From assembly GCA_934746785.1 (NCBI GenBank), contig CAKVFO010000032.1, positions 1-26,082 of the forward strand: a DNA stretch of 26,082 nucleotides, in the 5' to 3' direction. This stretch comes from an uncultured Clostridium sp. (GTDB taxonomy: Bacteria > Bacillota > Clostridia > Clostridiales > Clostridiaceae). The first letter of the stretch is position 1. Every line of letters begins with the position of its first letter. The translations under genes were made by a program, and so were the position numbers. The notes below the pieces were generated by a model that was not told the origin of the DNA, made no database searches, and worked only from the letters and a program-made list of their open reading frames with translations. Below, in pieces: positions 6,916 to 14,463 of the stretch.

Positions 6916-7572
6916 ATCAGTATTAGACAGACTTAAGGCAATCATTCCTTGACCAGTGTAATAAAGAATGAGATTTATTGAATCAAAACAAGGATTAGGA
7001 TTTGGCATAAATATTTTAAATGTTAATACAATATCAGAAATTAAGAAAAGGAATGTTCCTAATATAGTGAAGTAACAGAAGAAGCTGTTAATCTTTCTAA
7101 ACTTAAAAATACCGAGTGATTTTATAAACATAAAAGAAATTATAATGCTATATATACAAGCAATTGGAAGTCTTTTGCCTAATTCAAAACTGCTATTATG
7201 AGTGAGAAAATATATAAAACTACCAGAAAGTATACTGCTTAGGATAAAGTCTTTAAGTTTGATAGAGTCTAAGGTTAAGAAGGCTATAGTAAATAATATG
7301 TGGCCTAGTGCAAAAGCAGATGCGCCAATAGAAAATCTAGTTTCAGTATAGGGTGGAGCTAAAAATACATCCCCAATTAATCCCAAAAGTAAGCCTGACA
7401 TGATTGTAAAGGAATACTTTTTGGTTAATGGGGATTTTTTATAACTTAAAAAAGCACATATTAAGAAACAGATACTTGATAGTGTCTTAAATAACAAGAC
7501 ATCTGAATTAGATTTGCTGTTGATATTTTGATAAACAAAAAAATACATTAAAAAAAGGGGTATAGTATTCAT
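6901..7572 (-). CDS. YhhN/TMEM86-family protein, possible lysoplasmalogenase
   Basis: A 223-aa integral membrane protein with about eight helices. The family signature is visible: GLLLGLIGDVFL, then FALGHILFTIAF, and near the end ISDIVLTFKIF and YYTGQGMIALSL. YhhN/TMEM86 proteins hydrolyse the vinyl ether bond of lysoplasmalogens; clostridia make plasmalogens, so the role is plausible but not proven. An in-frame ATG exists at 7593, but AAAGGATGG falls between it and the ATG at 7572, so 7572 is the better start. It follows thiI with 52 bases between and is probably the last gene of that operon. The stop region overlaps the convergent membrane gene. Confidence 0.82.
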   Translation of the reverse strand: MNTIPLFLMYFFVYQNINSKSNSDVLLFKTLSSICFLICAFLSYKKSPLTKKYSFTIMSGLLLGLIGDVFLAPPYTETRFSIGASAFALGHILFTIAFLTLDSIKLKDFILSSILSGSFIYFLTHNSSFELGKRLPIACIYSIIISFMFIKSLGIFKFRKINSFFCYFTILGTFLFLISDIVLTFKIFMPNPNPCFDSINLILYYTGQGMIALSLSNTDLSSS

Positions 7573-7619
7573 TATGGTAAACCATCCTTTCAATAAATTA
7601 TCAAGAATAGTTTACCATA
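7573..7619 (-). promoter_or_regulatory. Hairpin enclosing the ribosome binding site of the YhhN-like gene
   Basis: On the minus strand TATGGTAAAC (7619-7610) pairs perfectly with GTTTACCATA (7582-7573). The 27-base loop carries the Shine-Dalgarno, and the 3' arm ends at the base just before the ATG (7572). No T-run follows, so it is not a terminator. It may modulate start-site access or mark processing between thiI and this gene. Confidence 0.5.
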
Positions 7620-7624
7620 ATATT

Positions 7625-8782
7625 CTATTTAAGTATAACTTTTTCAGTATTATCTATAGCTTTTTGTACAAGAGCATCTATATCTAATACACTCTCACTC
7701 TTTCTCATAGCATCAAGTCTTGGAGCTGTCTTTGGATGTTTTGGAACAAATATAGTACAACAGTCTTCATAAGGTAATATTGAAGTTTCATATGTACCAA
7801 TTTCTCTAGCAATATTCATGATATCTTCTTTATCCATAGCTATAAGAGGTCTAAATACTGGTCTGTCAGCACAGTCAGTACTTACAATAAGACCTTCCAT
7901 AGTTTGGCTTGCAACCTGTCCTATACTTTCACCTGTAGCAACTGAATCTATATTAAGGTTATCAGCTAATTTACAAGCTATTCTCATCATAAATCTTCTC
8001 ATTAAGATTGTAAGCTCATCTTCTCTACATTTTTCAATTATATCCATTTGAATTTCAGTGAATGGAACTATATAAAGGTTAACTTGTTCAGTGTATGATG
8101 CAAGTATTTTTGCTAGTTCTTTAACCTTATCTTTTGCTCTTTCTGAAGTATAAGGATGACTGTGATAGTAAACGCAGTTAAGAGCAACGCCTCTTCTTGC
8201 CATAAGGTATCCGGCAACAGGTGAATCTATACCACCAGAAAGCATAAGCATAGTGCTACCATTAATACCATATGGAAGACCACCTACAGCTTTAATTTTA
8301 GTAGTACTGCACCAAATGTAAGTATGTTCTCTAACTTCAATATGAACAGCACATTCATAATTTTTAACATCTACAGTTAAAGGTTTTTCAGAGTTGTGAA
8401 GAATATATCCACCTACATCTCTAGAAAGATCCATAGAAGAAATAGGGAACTTCTTGTTAGCTCTATTACCTATAACTTTAAAAGTTTTACAATCAACTTC
8501 ATTCATACATTTTAAAGCTTCTTGTCTTATAGTTTCAATATCATTTTCAACTTTATTAACAATACATAATTCAGAAACACCAAAAACTTTTCTTATTCTT
8601 TTGATACCTTCTTCAATATCATTTACTTTAATGAAATATCTTCCTTGATCAATTATTATTTCATATTCTAGTCCTTTAAGTTTTTGAGAAATATTATTTC
8701 TTAATTTTTTTTCAAATTTATTTCTATTAAGACCTTTCAGGAATATTTCAGATGCATATTTTACTAAAATTAATTTGTTCAT
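7625..8782 (-). CDS. thiI: tRNA 4-thiouridine synthetase ThiI
   Basis: A 385-aa enzyme that adenylates U8 of tRNA and inserts sulfur to form 4-thiouridine. An N-terminal ferredoxin-like part and a THUMP domain (about 60-165) are followed by the PP-loop ATPase domain with LSGGIDSPVAG (SGGIDS at 182-187). The chain ends soon after the ATPase domain, without the C-terminal rhodanese domain of the E. coli enzyme, as is usual in Firmicutes. Sulfur must then come directly from a cysteine desulfurase. The gene directly upstream encodes one and overlaps thiI by 4 bases (ATGA), so the two are probably translationally coupled. AGGAG precedes the ATG inside the upstream gene. Confidence 0.95.
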   Translation of the reverse strand: MNKLILVKYASEIFLKGLNRNKFEKKLRNNISQKLKGLEYEIIIDQGRYFIKVNDIEEGIKRIRKVFGVSELCIVNKVENDIETIRQEALKCMNEVDCKTFKVIGNRANKKFPISSMDLSRDVGGYILHNSEKPLTVDVKNYECAVHIEVREHTYIWCSTTKIKAVGGLPYGINGSTMLMLSGGIDSPVAGYLMARRGVALNCVYYHSHPYTSERAKDKVKELAKILASYTEQVNLYIVPFTEIQMDIIEKCREDELTILMRRFMMRIACKLADNLNIDSVATGESIGQVASQTMEGLIVSTDCADRPVFRPLIAMDKEDIMNIAREIGTYETSILPYEDCCTIFVPKHPKTAPRLDAMRKSESVLDIDALVQKAIDNTEKVILK

Positions 8783-9927
8783 TTTTTAAATCTCCTTAAT
8801 AAATTTAGTCCTGTTTTAAGAACTTCTACTGTCTTATCAACTTCTTCTTTTGTGTTTTCTGGTGAAAAAGAAAAACGAAGTCCACCTTCAATTTCACTTT
8901 TAGTAAGATTAAGAGCTTCTAATACATGGCTTCCGGAAAAGCCACTTTTACTTTTTGAAGTACAAGCGGAACCAGTTGAAACAAATATATTTTCTCCACT
9001 TAAATAATGAAGAAGAACTTCACCACGTATACCTATAAAAGAAACGTTTAATATGTATGGGGAGAAATCTTTTGTAGAAGGACTATTAATTTTTATATTA
9101 TTAATTTCACTTAATCTTTCAATCATATAATCCTTTATTTCTTTCACCTTGTTGTAGTTTTCTTTCATAGATAAAAACTTGTCTTCACAGGCTTGAGTAA
9201 GTCCCATTATTCCAGGAAGGTTTTCTGTACCTCCTCTAAGACCATTTTGCTGTTGACCTCCTATTATTTGAGGAGTGATATGAAGACCTTTCTTTAGATA
9301 AAAGAAACCAACACCTTTAGGCCCATTAATTTTATGAGCACTAGCAGATAAGGCATCGATATTCATTTCTTTAACATCAATAGGAAGTTTTCCATAACCC
9401 TGTACAGCGTCAACATGAAATTTTGCTCTAGAACTTACTTCCTTAATAGTATTACCAATTTCTTTTAAATTCTGTATAGAACCCACTTCATTATTTACAT
9501 ACATTATAGAAACTAAAACTGTATCCTTAGTTATAGCTGCTCTTAATTCATCTATATTTATAAGGCCATTTTCATCGACAGAAAGATAAGTAACTTTTAT
9601 ATTATTTTCTTTTAAAAACTTTGAAGTATTTAAAATAGAGCTATGTTCAAAAGCTGTAGTTATGATGTGCATATTTTCTTTACTTAAACCTCTAAGAGCA
9701 AGGTTATTTCCTTCTGATCCACCAGAAGTAAATAGTATTTCATCTTTAGAAGCATTTATACTTTTTGCTATAGTTTCTCTACATTGAATGATTTTATCTT
9801 CAGCTTCCATACCAAGTTTATGAAGAGAATCTGAATTAGCATAAAAATTTATCATTGTATCAGTAATTGCTTTTACTACGTTTTCAGATGGTTTTGTAGT
9901 AGCTGCATTATCAAAGTATATGTTCAT
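8779..9927 (-). CDS. Cysteine desulfurase, NifS/IscS family (probable ThiI partner)
   Basis: A 382-aa pyridoxal-phosphate enzyme converting cysteine to alanine and an enzyme-bound persulfide. The start MNIYFDNAATTKP is the classic N-terminus. The PLP lysine is Lys199 in SASAHKINGPKG. His94...DAVQ (173-176) and RGGTEN are present, and the catalytic Cys322 lies in STGSACTSKS. An ATG at 9948 is in frame, but AGAGGTG at 9942-9936 is positioned for the ATG at 9927. No scaffold gene (iscU) is adjacent. The overlap with thiI points to a dedicated tRNA-thiolation role, like the NifZ-ThiI pair of Bacillus subtilis, rather than general Fe-S assembly. Confidence 0.93.
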   Translation of the reverse strand: MNIYFDNAATTKPSENVVKAITDTMINFYANSDSLHKLGMEAEDKIIQCRETIAKSINASKDEILFTSGGSEGNNLALRGLSKENMHIITTAFEHSSILNTSKFLKENNIKVTYLSVDENGLINIDELRAAITKDTVLVSIMYVNNEVGSIQNLKEIGNTIKEVSSRAKFHVDAVQGYGKLPIDVKEMNIDALSASAHKINGPKGVGFFYLKKGLHITPQIIGGQQQNGLRGGTENLPGIMGLTQACEDKFLSMKENYNKVKEIKDYMIERLSEINNIKINSPSTKDFSPYILNVSFIGIRGEVLLHYLSGENIFVSTGSACTSKSKSGFSGSHVLEALNLTKSEIEGGLRFSFSPENTKEEVDKTVEVLKTGLNLLRRFKK

Positions 9928-9976
9928 ATTTATAACACCTCTAATCATAAAACATATAATACATATATATATGCTT

Positions 9977-10005
9977 AGTATAATCTAAAAAGTTAAGTTA
10001 CACAA
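9977..10005 (-). promoter_or_regulatory. Promoter of the cysteine desulfurase-thiI operon
   Basis: On the minus strand TTGTGT (10005-10000) and TATACT (9982-9977) are separated by exactly 17 bases, about 50 bases before the chosen start. Confidence 0.6.
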
Positions 10006-10027
10006 ATACAAAAATTAAGTTAGATTA
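9981..10027. repeat. 8-bp inverted repeat in the divergent promoter region
   Basis: TAATCTAA (9981-9988) and TTAGATTA (10020-10027) are perfect reverse complements 31 bases apart. The left arm overlaps the -10 box of the desulfurase promoter by two bases. A shared operator for the two divergent operons is possible but unproven in such AT-rich DNA. Confidence 0.35.
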
Positions 10028-10054
10028 CATAATACACAAATAAAATATAAAATA

Positions 10055-10063
10055 TGCTATTAT
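10055..10063 (+). promoter_or_regulatory. Possible extended -10 promoter for thiM-thiE
   Basis: TGCTATTAT gives TG-n-TATTAT about 57 bases before the thiM start. No good -35 box is seen 17 bases upstream. No TPP riboswitch aptamer is present between the divergent genes. Confidence 0.35.
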
Positions 10064-10119
10064 TATAGTAAAATCTGAAATGTAAATTTGAAATTACTAG
10101 CAGATTGGAGGTGTTAAAA

Positions 10120-10932
10120 GTGAATAAAACATTCATTAATAATGAATTGATGGAGATAAAAGAGAAGAGACCTCTAGTTCACTGTATTACTAATTATGTA
10201 ACAGCTAATGATTGTGCAAATATAATTCTAGCTATAGGTGGAATTCCAGTTATGGCTGATAATAAAAATGAAGTAGAAGAAATAGCTTCTAAAGCTCAAG
10301 CATTAGTTATAAATATAGGAACATTATCAGAAGAAAAGATTGAATCAATAATTTTAGCAGGAAAAAGTGCAAATGCAAATAATATTCCAGTTATATTTGA
10401 CCCAGTAGGAATAGCAGCCTCAAAGGCAAGAAAAGAATCAGCTTTAAAAATATTAAGACAGATAAAAATGACTGTTATTAGAGGAAATATAGCAGAAATG
10501 AAGGTATTACTAGGACTAAAGGCTGTTTCAAAAGGTGTTGATTCCATTGAAGATATAGATAAGGAGTCTATAGAAAAGGTCGCATTAAATGTAGCAAATA
10601 AATTAGATACTATTGCTGTTATTACAGGTGAAAAAGATTATATAAGTGATGGTAAAAAAATTAGTATAATAGAAAATGGTGTCCAGCTTATGACTAGAAT
10701 TACAGGAGCAGGATGTATGACTACTTCATTGATAGGAGCATTTTTAGGATTAACTAAAGATGGATTTTTATCATCATTACTTGGTATTTTAACTATGGGG
10801 GTATCTGGGGAAATTGCATATGAAAATTTAAAAGCTGATGAAGGAAGCGGGAGTTTTAGAATGAAGCTTATAGATGCTGTGAATTTATTGACTACAGAGG
10901 AGTTAAAGAAGAGAGGAAAAATAAATGGATAA
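10120..10932 (+). CDS. thiM: Hydroxyethylthiazole kinase ThiM
   Basis: A 270-aa ribokinase-fold enzyme that phosphorylates 4-methyl-5-(2-hydroxyethyl)thiazole for thiamine salvage. Recognisable segments are VHCITNYVTANDCAN near the N-terminus, GIPVMADN, FDPVG (about 93-97), VIRGN (119-123) and the anion-hole/active-site TGAGC (195-199, catalytic Cys199). The longest frame opens at a TTG at 10105, but TGGAGGTG at 10106-10113 is the ribosome binding site and places the start at GTG 10120. thiE overlaps its end by 8 bases. The pair makes thiamine phosphate from scavenged thiazole and HMP; no thiC, thiD or thiG is in view. Confidence 0.95.
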   Translation: MNKTFINNELMEIKEKRPLVHCITNYVTANDCANIILAIGGIPVMADNKNEVEEIASKAQALVINIGTLSEEKIESIILAGKSANANNIPVIFDPVGIAASKARKESALKILRQIKMTVIRGNIAEMKVLLGLKAVSKGVDSIEDIDKESIEKVALNVANKLDTIAVITGEKDYISDGKKISIIENGVQLMTRITGAGCMTTSLIGAFLGLTKDGFLSSLLGILTMGVSGEIAYENLKADEGSGSFRMKLIDAVNLLTTEELKKRGKING

Positions 10933-11551
10933 AAATAAAATAAATTATGGAGTATATTTAGTTACTGATAGAAATGTATTAAAAGGAAAAAAACTAATTG
11001 CTGCAATAGAGGAAAGTATAAAAGGCGGAGCAGGAATTATACAATTAAGAGAAAAGAATATTTCCTCACGTGAATTTTTAAATATAGCAGAAGAAGTAAA
11101 ACAGATAACTGATAAATATGACATACCGTTAATTATAAATGATAGAATAGATATAGCTTTAGCAGTTAATGCTTCAGGAGTTCATTTGGGACAAGAAGAT
11201 ATGCCTTGTAAAAAGGCAAGAAAAATATTAGGAAAAGATATGATAATAGGAGTTTCAGCTCATAATTTAGAAGAGGCTCTAAAAGCGCAAGAGGATGGGG
11301 CAGATTATATTGGATGTGGTGCAGTTTTTACTACTACTACTAAAAGTGATACCACCAATATAGAAATAAGTGATATAAAAAGAATTAAGGAAAGTATAAA
11401 AATAAAGATGGTGGCAATTGGAGGAATTAATGAGGAAAATATTAGTAAGTTACAAGGAACAGGAATAGATGGAGTTGCAGTAGTATCGGCAATTTTAAGT
11501 AAAGATAATATAAAAAAGGCAACTGAAGAATTGTTAAAGTTTAACTTATAA
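10925..11551 (+). CDS. thiE: Thiamine phosphate synthase ThiE
   Basis: A 208-aa TIM-barrel enzyme that joins HMP pyrophosphate and thiazole phosphate into thiamine phosphate. The pyrophosphate- and substrate-binding motifs are in order: YLVTD (11-15), IIQLREKN (38-45), INDRIDIA (71-78), HLGQEDMP (87-94), the GAVFTTTTKSDTT loop (132-144, where most relatives have GPxFxTxTK), AIGGI (164-168) and GVAVVSAI (183-190). The start ATG lies within the last codons of thiM with GAGAGG upstream, so the two genes are translationally coupled. No clear terminator follows, only an AT-rich stretch with a long T-run near 11576-11587. Confidence 0.95.
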   Translation: MDKNKINYGVYLVTDRNVLKGKKLIAAIEESIKGGAGIIQLREKNISSREFLNIAEEVKQITDKYDIPLIINDRIDIALAVNASGVHLGQEDMPCKKARKILGKDMIIGVSAHNLEEALKAQEDGADYIGCGAVFTTTTKSDTTNIEISDIKRIKESIKIKMVAIGGINEENISKLQGTGIDGVAVVSAILSKDNIKKATEELLKFNL

Positions 11552-11614
11552 TATAATCTAAATTATTAAGAAATATTTTTTTTTTTTATTCCTCATGTTT
11601 TAAGAAGTGTATAC

Positions 11615-11649
11615 GATAATAAATAAGGATAATAAATAAGGATAATAAA
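11615..11649. repeat. 13-bp tandem repeat, 2.7 copies
   Basis: GATAATAAATAAG occurs at 11615-11627 and 11628-11640 with a partial third copy (GATAATAAA) at 11641-11649. It lies in the leader before the chemoreceptor-like small gene. A short low-complexity repeat that may vary in number between strains. Confidence 0.7.
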
Positions 11650-11706
11650 ATGGTAAAAGTAAGTGTGATACTTAAGGCTTTTTAATAAGAGGAGAGGAGA
11701 AAAAAG

Positions 11707-12123
11707 GTGGAAAATAATAAGGTGATTAACAAAGAGGTAGAAAAAATAACTAAAGAAGTTGCTGGAATTGCTGAAATGACAGCAGATTTATATAAGAAGG
11801 TTGATGGAATAAAAGAAAAGGCAAATAACTTACAAAACTCATCTAAGGAGATAGTTGGAATAGCATCACAGACAAATATGTTATCTCTAAATGCATCAAT
11901 AGAAGCAGCTAGAGCAGGAGAAGCAGGAAAAGGATTTGCAGTAGTTGCAACTGAAGTTAAGAAATTATCAGATATGAGTAGTAAAGTTGCTGAATCAACA
12001 GTAAAAGATCAAAAAGAAATGTTAAAGATGATTGAAGATATCTATAAAATTGCAGATTTAGTTAATGAAAAAAGTGAAATACTAAAAGAAGCAATTGAAA
12101 GCATTTCATCTACAGTTTTATAA
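11707..12123 (+). CDS. Stand-alone chemoreceptor signalling-tip protein
   Basis: A 138-aa soluble protein made almost entirely of heptad-rich helix, with no membrane segment and no sensor domain. The centre carries the highly conserved hairpin tip of methyl-accepting chemotaxis proteins (SQTNMLSLNASIEAARAGE, about 54-72, then AGKGFAVVATEVKKLS). In receptors this tip binds CheA and CheW. The helical arms are far shorter than in real receptors. It closely resembles residues about 495-605 of the larger hydrogenase-chemoreceptor protein encoded next. The start is GTG 11707 behind GGAGAGGAG. A terminator separates it from the next gene. It may be a duplication remnant that is still expressed, or a small adaptor that mixes into receptor bundles. 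Confidence 0.8.
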   Translation: MENNKVINKEVEKITKEVAGIAEMTADLYKKVDGIKEKANNLQNSSKEIVGIASQTNMLSLNASIEAARAGEAGKGFAVVATEVKKLSDMSSKVAESTVKDQKEMLKMIEDIYKIADLVNEKSEILKEAIESISSTVL

Positions 12124-12137
12124 CAAATTAAATATAT

Positions 12138-12170
12138 ACCGCCAATTATAGATGATTGGTGGTTTTTTTT
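12138..12170 (+). terminator. Terminator after the chemoreceptor-tip gene
   Basis: ACCGCCAAT (12138-12146) pairs with ATTGGTGGT (12155-12163, one G-T pair), followed by a run of eight T. Confidence 0.88.
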
Positions 12171-12243
12171 AAAATATATATGTAACAAATTTCAATAAAA
12201 GGTTTTAAATGGAGTTTTTTAAAAAAGAAGAGGTGGGAAGAAG

Positions 12244-14145
12244 ATGAAAGAGGAGAAGTTGATATTTACACTTGAAGAAAATTGTGTTGGGTGTAATCAG
12301 TGTATAAGATCATGTCCTATTATAGATGCCAATATAGCATATGTATCGTCTAATGGGAATAAAGTAAAGGTAAATACGGAAAAATGTATTCATTGTGGTA
12401 AGTGTATAGATGTATGTGAACATAAAGCACGTGATTTTATTGATGATACAGAAAGATTTTTTGAAGATTTAAGCAATGGAAAGTCAATTTCTATTTTAGC
12501 AGCTCCTGCCATAAGGGTTGATTTTAGTAAATATAAAAATTTATTTGGATATCTTAAATCTTTGGGAGTAAAGTTCTTTTATGATGTTTCAGTAGGAGCA
12601 GACATTACTACGTGGGCTTATATGAGATTTTTAGAAAAGAATAAAAAGAGTTATATATCTCAGCCTTGTCCATCAATAATTAATTATGTAGAAAAGAACA
12701 AACCAGAAGCATTAGAACATTTAATACCGATACATAGTCCGTTAATGTGTGCAGCTATATTTTATAAAGATTATGTAAAAGAAAAGTCAGATTTCGCTTT
12801 TTTATCTCCATGTATAGCTAAAAAAGATGAAATTGATGACGTTAATACTAAGGGCTATGTAAAATATAATGTTACATTTTCTAAATTGAAGAAGTATTTG
12901 AATAAAAAAGGAATAAAAATAGAATCTTATGAAGAAGAAGATTTTAATGAAAAAAGTGTGTATGGATTTTTGTTTTCAAGACCTGGGGGATTAAGGGAAA
13001 ATATAGAGGCTGTTGATAACTCATTATGGATAAGACAGATAGAGGGACAAGATAAAGTATATGCTTATATAGATGAATATGTAGATAGAACACATAGGAA
13101 TGAAAAGGTCCCCATTATAGTTGATGCATTGAATTGTGAATTTGGATGTAATAAGGGAAGTGCAGTTAAAGACTCAGATATTAATATAGATGAAGCAGAT
13201 GGAATGTACAATGATATAAAGTTAGAGCATAGTAAAAAAGAAATTGAAAAGTTATATAAGAAATATGATAAAAAATTAAGATTATCAAGTTTTAAAAGAG
13301 TGTATTCTAATAAGTATAACAGCAATTTAACTGAAGTAAGTAAAGAAGAAGAAGAGTTAATATTTAATGAAATGATGAAAACTACAAAAGATAGTAAAAA
13401 GATAAACTGTTCAGCTTGCGGATATAATACATGTAGTAAAATGGTATATGCTATTCATAATAAATTGAATATAAAAGAAAACTGTATGGATTATAACAAA
13501 AGTCTTATTAAAGAGGAAAAGGAAAAGCTACAAGAAAAAAATATACAGGTTCAAGAGGCAATGAATAAAATTAAAAAGATAAGTGAGAAAGATAAAGAAT
13601 ATTCATCATTTCTTAAGAATAGTGTAAAGGATATAACGACATCGGTAGAAGAAATTGCAGCAGGTAGCACGGAAAATGTTGCAGACGTAGGGAAAATAGA
13701 AAATAACATAAGCAATATGTATGATACGGCAAAGGAGTTATATGGAAAAGTTGACAGTATGAAAATTAAAGTTAGAAACTTTTCTGAAAGTTCAAAAGAA
13801 ATTGTGAGTATATCAACTCAAACCAATATGCTATCTTTGAATGCATCAATAGAAGCAGCAAGGGCTGGAGAAGTAGGAAAAGGCTTTGTAGTAGTGGCTG
13901 AAGAAGTTAAAAAGTTAGCTGATATGAGTAATAAAGTCGCAAGGTCAACAGTTGATGATCAAAAAGATATGATGAATATGATAGATGAAATTGCGAAAGT
14001 GGCAGATGAATTGAATAATAAAAATTTAGAAGTAAGAAATGCAATAGATAGAATTTCAACCGTGTTAGAAGAAAGTACAGCAAAGCAAGAAGAAATTGCG
14101 TCTTTAGCTTATGATTTGCTAGAAAATCATAGAGTAGATAAATAA
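12244..14145 (+). CDS. [FeFe]-hydrogenase-like sensor fused to chemoreceptor domain
   Basis: A 633-aa cytoplasmic protein with four parts. Residues 10-62 are a two-cluster ferredoxin domain (Cys14, 17, 20, 24 and 48, 51, 54, 58). Residues about 80-310 are an [FeFe]-hydrogenase large-subunit domain: the four H-cluster cysteines match Cys142 (QPCPS), Cys190 (SPCIAKKDE), Cys298 and Cys302 (NCEFGCNKG). Residues 389-414 form a further Fe-S site (Cys389, 392, 397, 414). Residues about 455-633 are a chemoreceptor signalling domain with tip NASIEAARAGE. The proton-relay cysteine of catalytic hydrogenases (TSCCP) is Pro141 here, as expected of sensory rather than catalytic enzymes. The group C/D sensory hydrogenases are the nearest known type. 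There is no membrane anchor. AGAGGTGGG precedes the ATG. It probably signals H2 or redox state to the chemotaxis machinery. Confidence 0.88.
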   Translation: MKEEKLIFTLEENCVGCNQCIRSCPIIDANIAYVSSNGNKVKVNTEKCIHCGKCIDVCEHKARDFIDDTERFFEDLSNGKSISILAAPAIRVDFSKYKNLFGYLKSLGVKFFYDVSVGADITTWAYMRFLEKNKKSYISQPCPSIINYVEKNKPEALEHLIPIHSPLMCAAIFYKDYVKEKSDFAFLSPCIAKKDEIDDVNTKGYVKYNVTFSKLKKYLNKKGIKIESYEEEDFNEKSVYGFLFSRPGGLRENIEAVDNSLWIRQIEGQDKVYAYIDEYVDRTHRNEKVPIIVDALNCEFGCNKGSAVKDSDINIDEADGMYNDIKLEHSKKEIEKLYKKYDKKLRLSSFKRVYSNKYNSNLTEVSKEEEELIFNEMMKTTKDSKKINCSACGYNTCSKMVYAIHNKLNIKENCMDYNKSLIKEEKEKLQEKNIQVQEAMNKIKKISEKDKEYSSFLKNSVKDITTSVEEIAAGSTENVADVGKIENNISNMYDTAKELYGKVDSMKIKVRNFSESSKEIVSISTQTNMLSLNASIEAARAGEVGKGFVVVAEEVKKLADMSNKVARSTVDDQKDMMNMIDEIAKVADELNNKNLEVRNAIDRISTVLEESTAKQEEIASLAYDLLENHRVDK

Positions 14146-14169
14146 ATATTTATGTATTATTAAAAAACA

Positions 14170-14198
14170 TTGACAAAATATTAATGAGATTGTAAGAT
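14170..14198 (+). promoter_or_regulatory. Promoter of the SAM riboswitch-metNIQ operon
   Basis: A perfect TTGACA (14170-14175) and TAAGAT (14193-14198) are 17 bases apart, about 50 bases before the aptamer. Confidence 0.7.
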
Positions 14199-14248
14199 AT
14201 TAAATATGAAGTTTTATTAAATATCTTCATCAAAAATAAATAACGATA

Positions 14249-14376
14249 TCTTATCAAGAGTGGTGGAGGGACTGGCCCTATGAAGCCCAGCAACCAATAT
14301 AATAGTTCATTTACTATTTTTTATATGGTGCTAAATCCTGCAGGAGTTTTATTGTTTAAATTACTGAAAGATGAGA
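14249..14376 (+). ncRNA. SAM-I (S-box) riboswitch aptamer
   Basis: The conserved S-box segments appear in order: CTTATCAAGAG, GTGGAGGGACTGGCCC, TGAAGCCCAGCAACC, TGGTGCTAAATCC and the closing GATGAGAG. Helix P1 forms from TCTTATC (14249-14255) and GATGAGA (14370-14376). S-adenosylmethionine binding is known to favour the downstream terminator and switch off methionine genes, which fits the metNIQ operon that follows. Confidence 0.96.
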
Positions 14377-14402
14377 GAATAGATGATTTTAGTGAATTTT
14401 AT

Positions 14403-14436
14403 AGCACTAGGGATTTATTCTCTAGTGCTTTAATTT
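14403..14436 (+). terminator. Riboswitch expression-platform terminator
   Basis: An 11-bp stem (14403-14413 with 14419-14429, one G-T pair) is followed by TTTAATTTT. The competing antiterminator can be read directly: AGAGAATA (14374-14381, overlapping the 3' side of P1) is perfectly complementary to TATTCTCT (14416-14423) in the terminator. Closing P1 with SAM therefore frees the terminator to form. Confidence 0.9.
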
Positions 14437-14463
14437 TATCTAATTTTAAGAGGGAGCGATGTC

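Noticed and set aside
9949..10104. TPP riboswitch upstream of thiM
   Set aside because: None of the conserved THI-box segments (such as CTGAGA or ACCTGATCTGG) is present.
11615..11649. Short tandem repeat as a CRISPR fragment
   Set aside because: Units are 13 bp, directly abutting, without spacers, and no cas genes are present.
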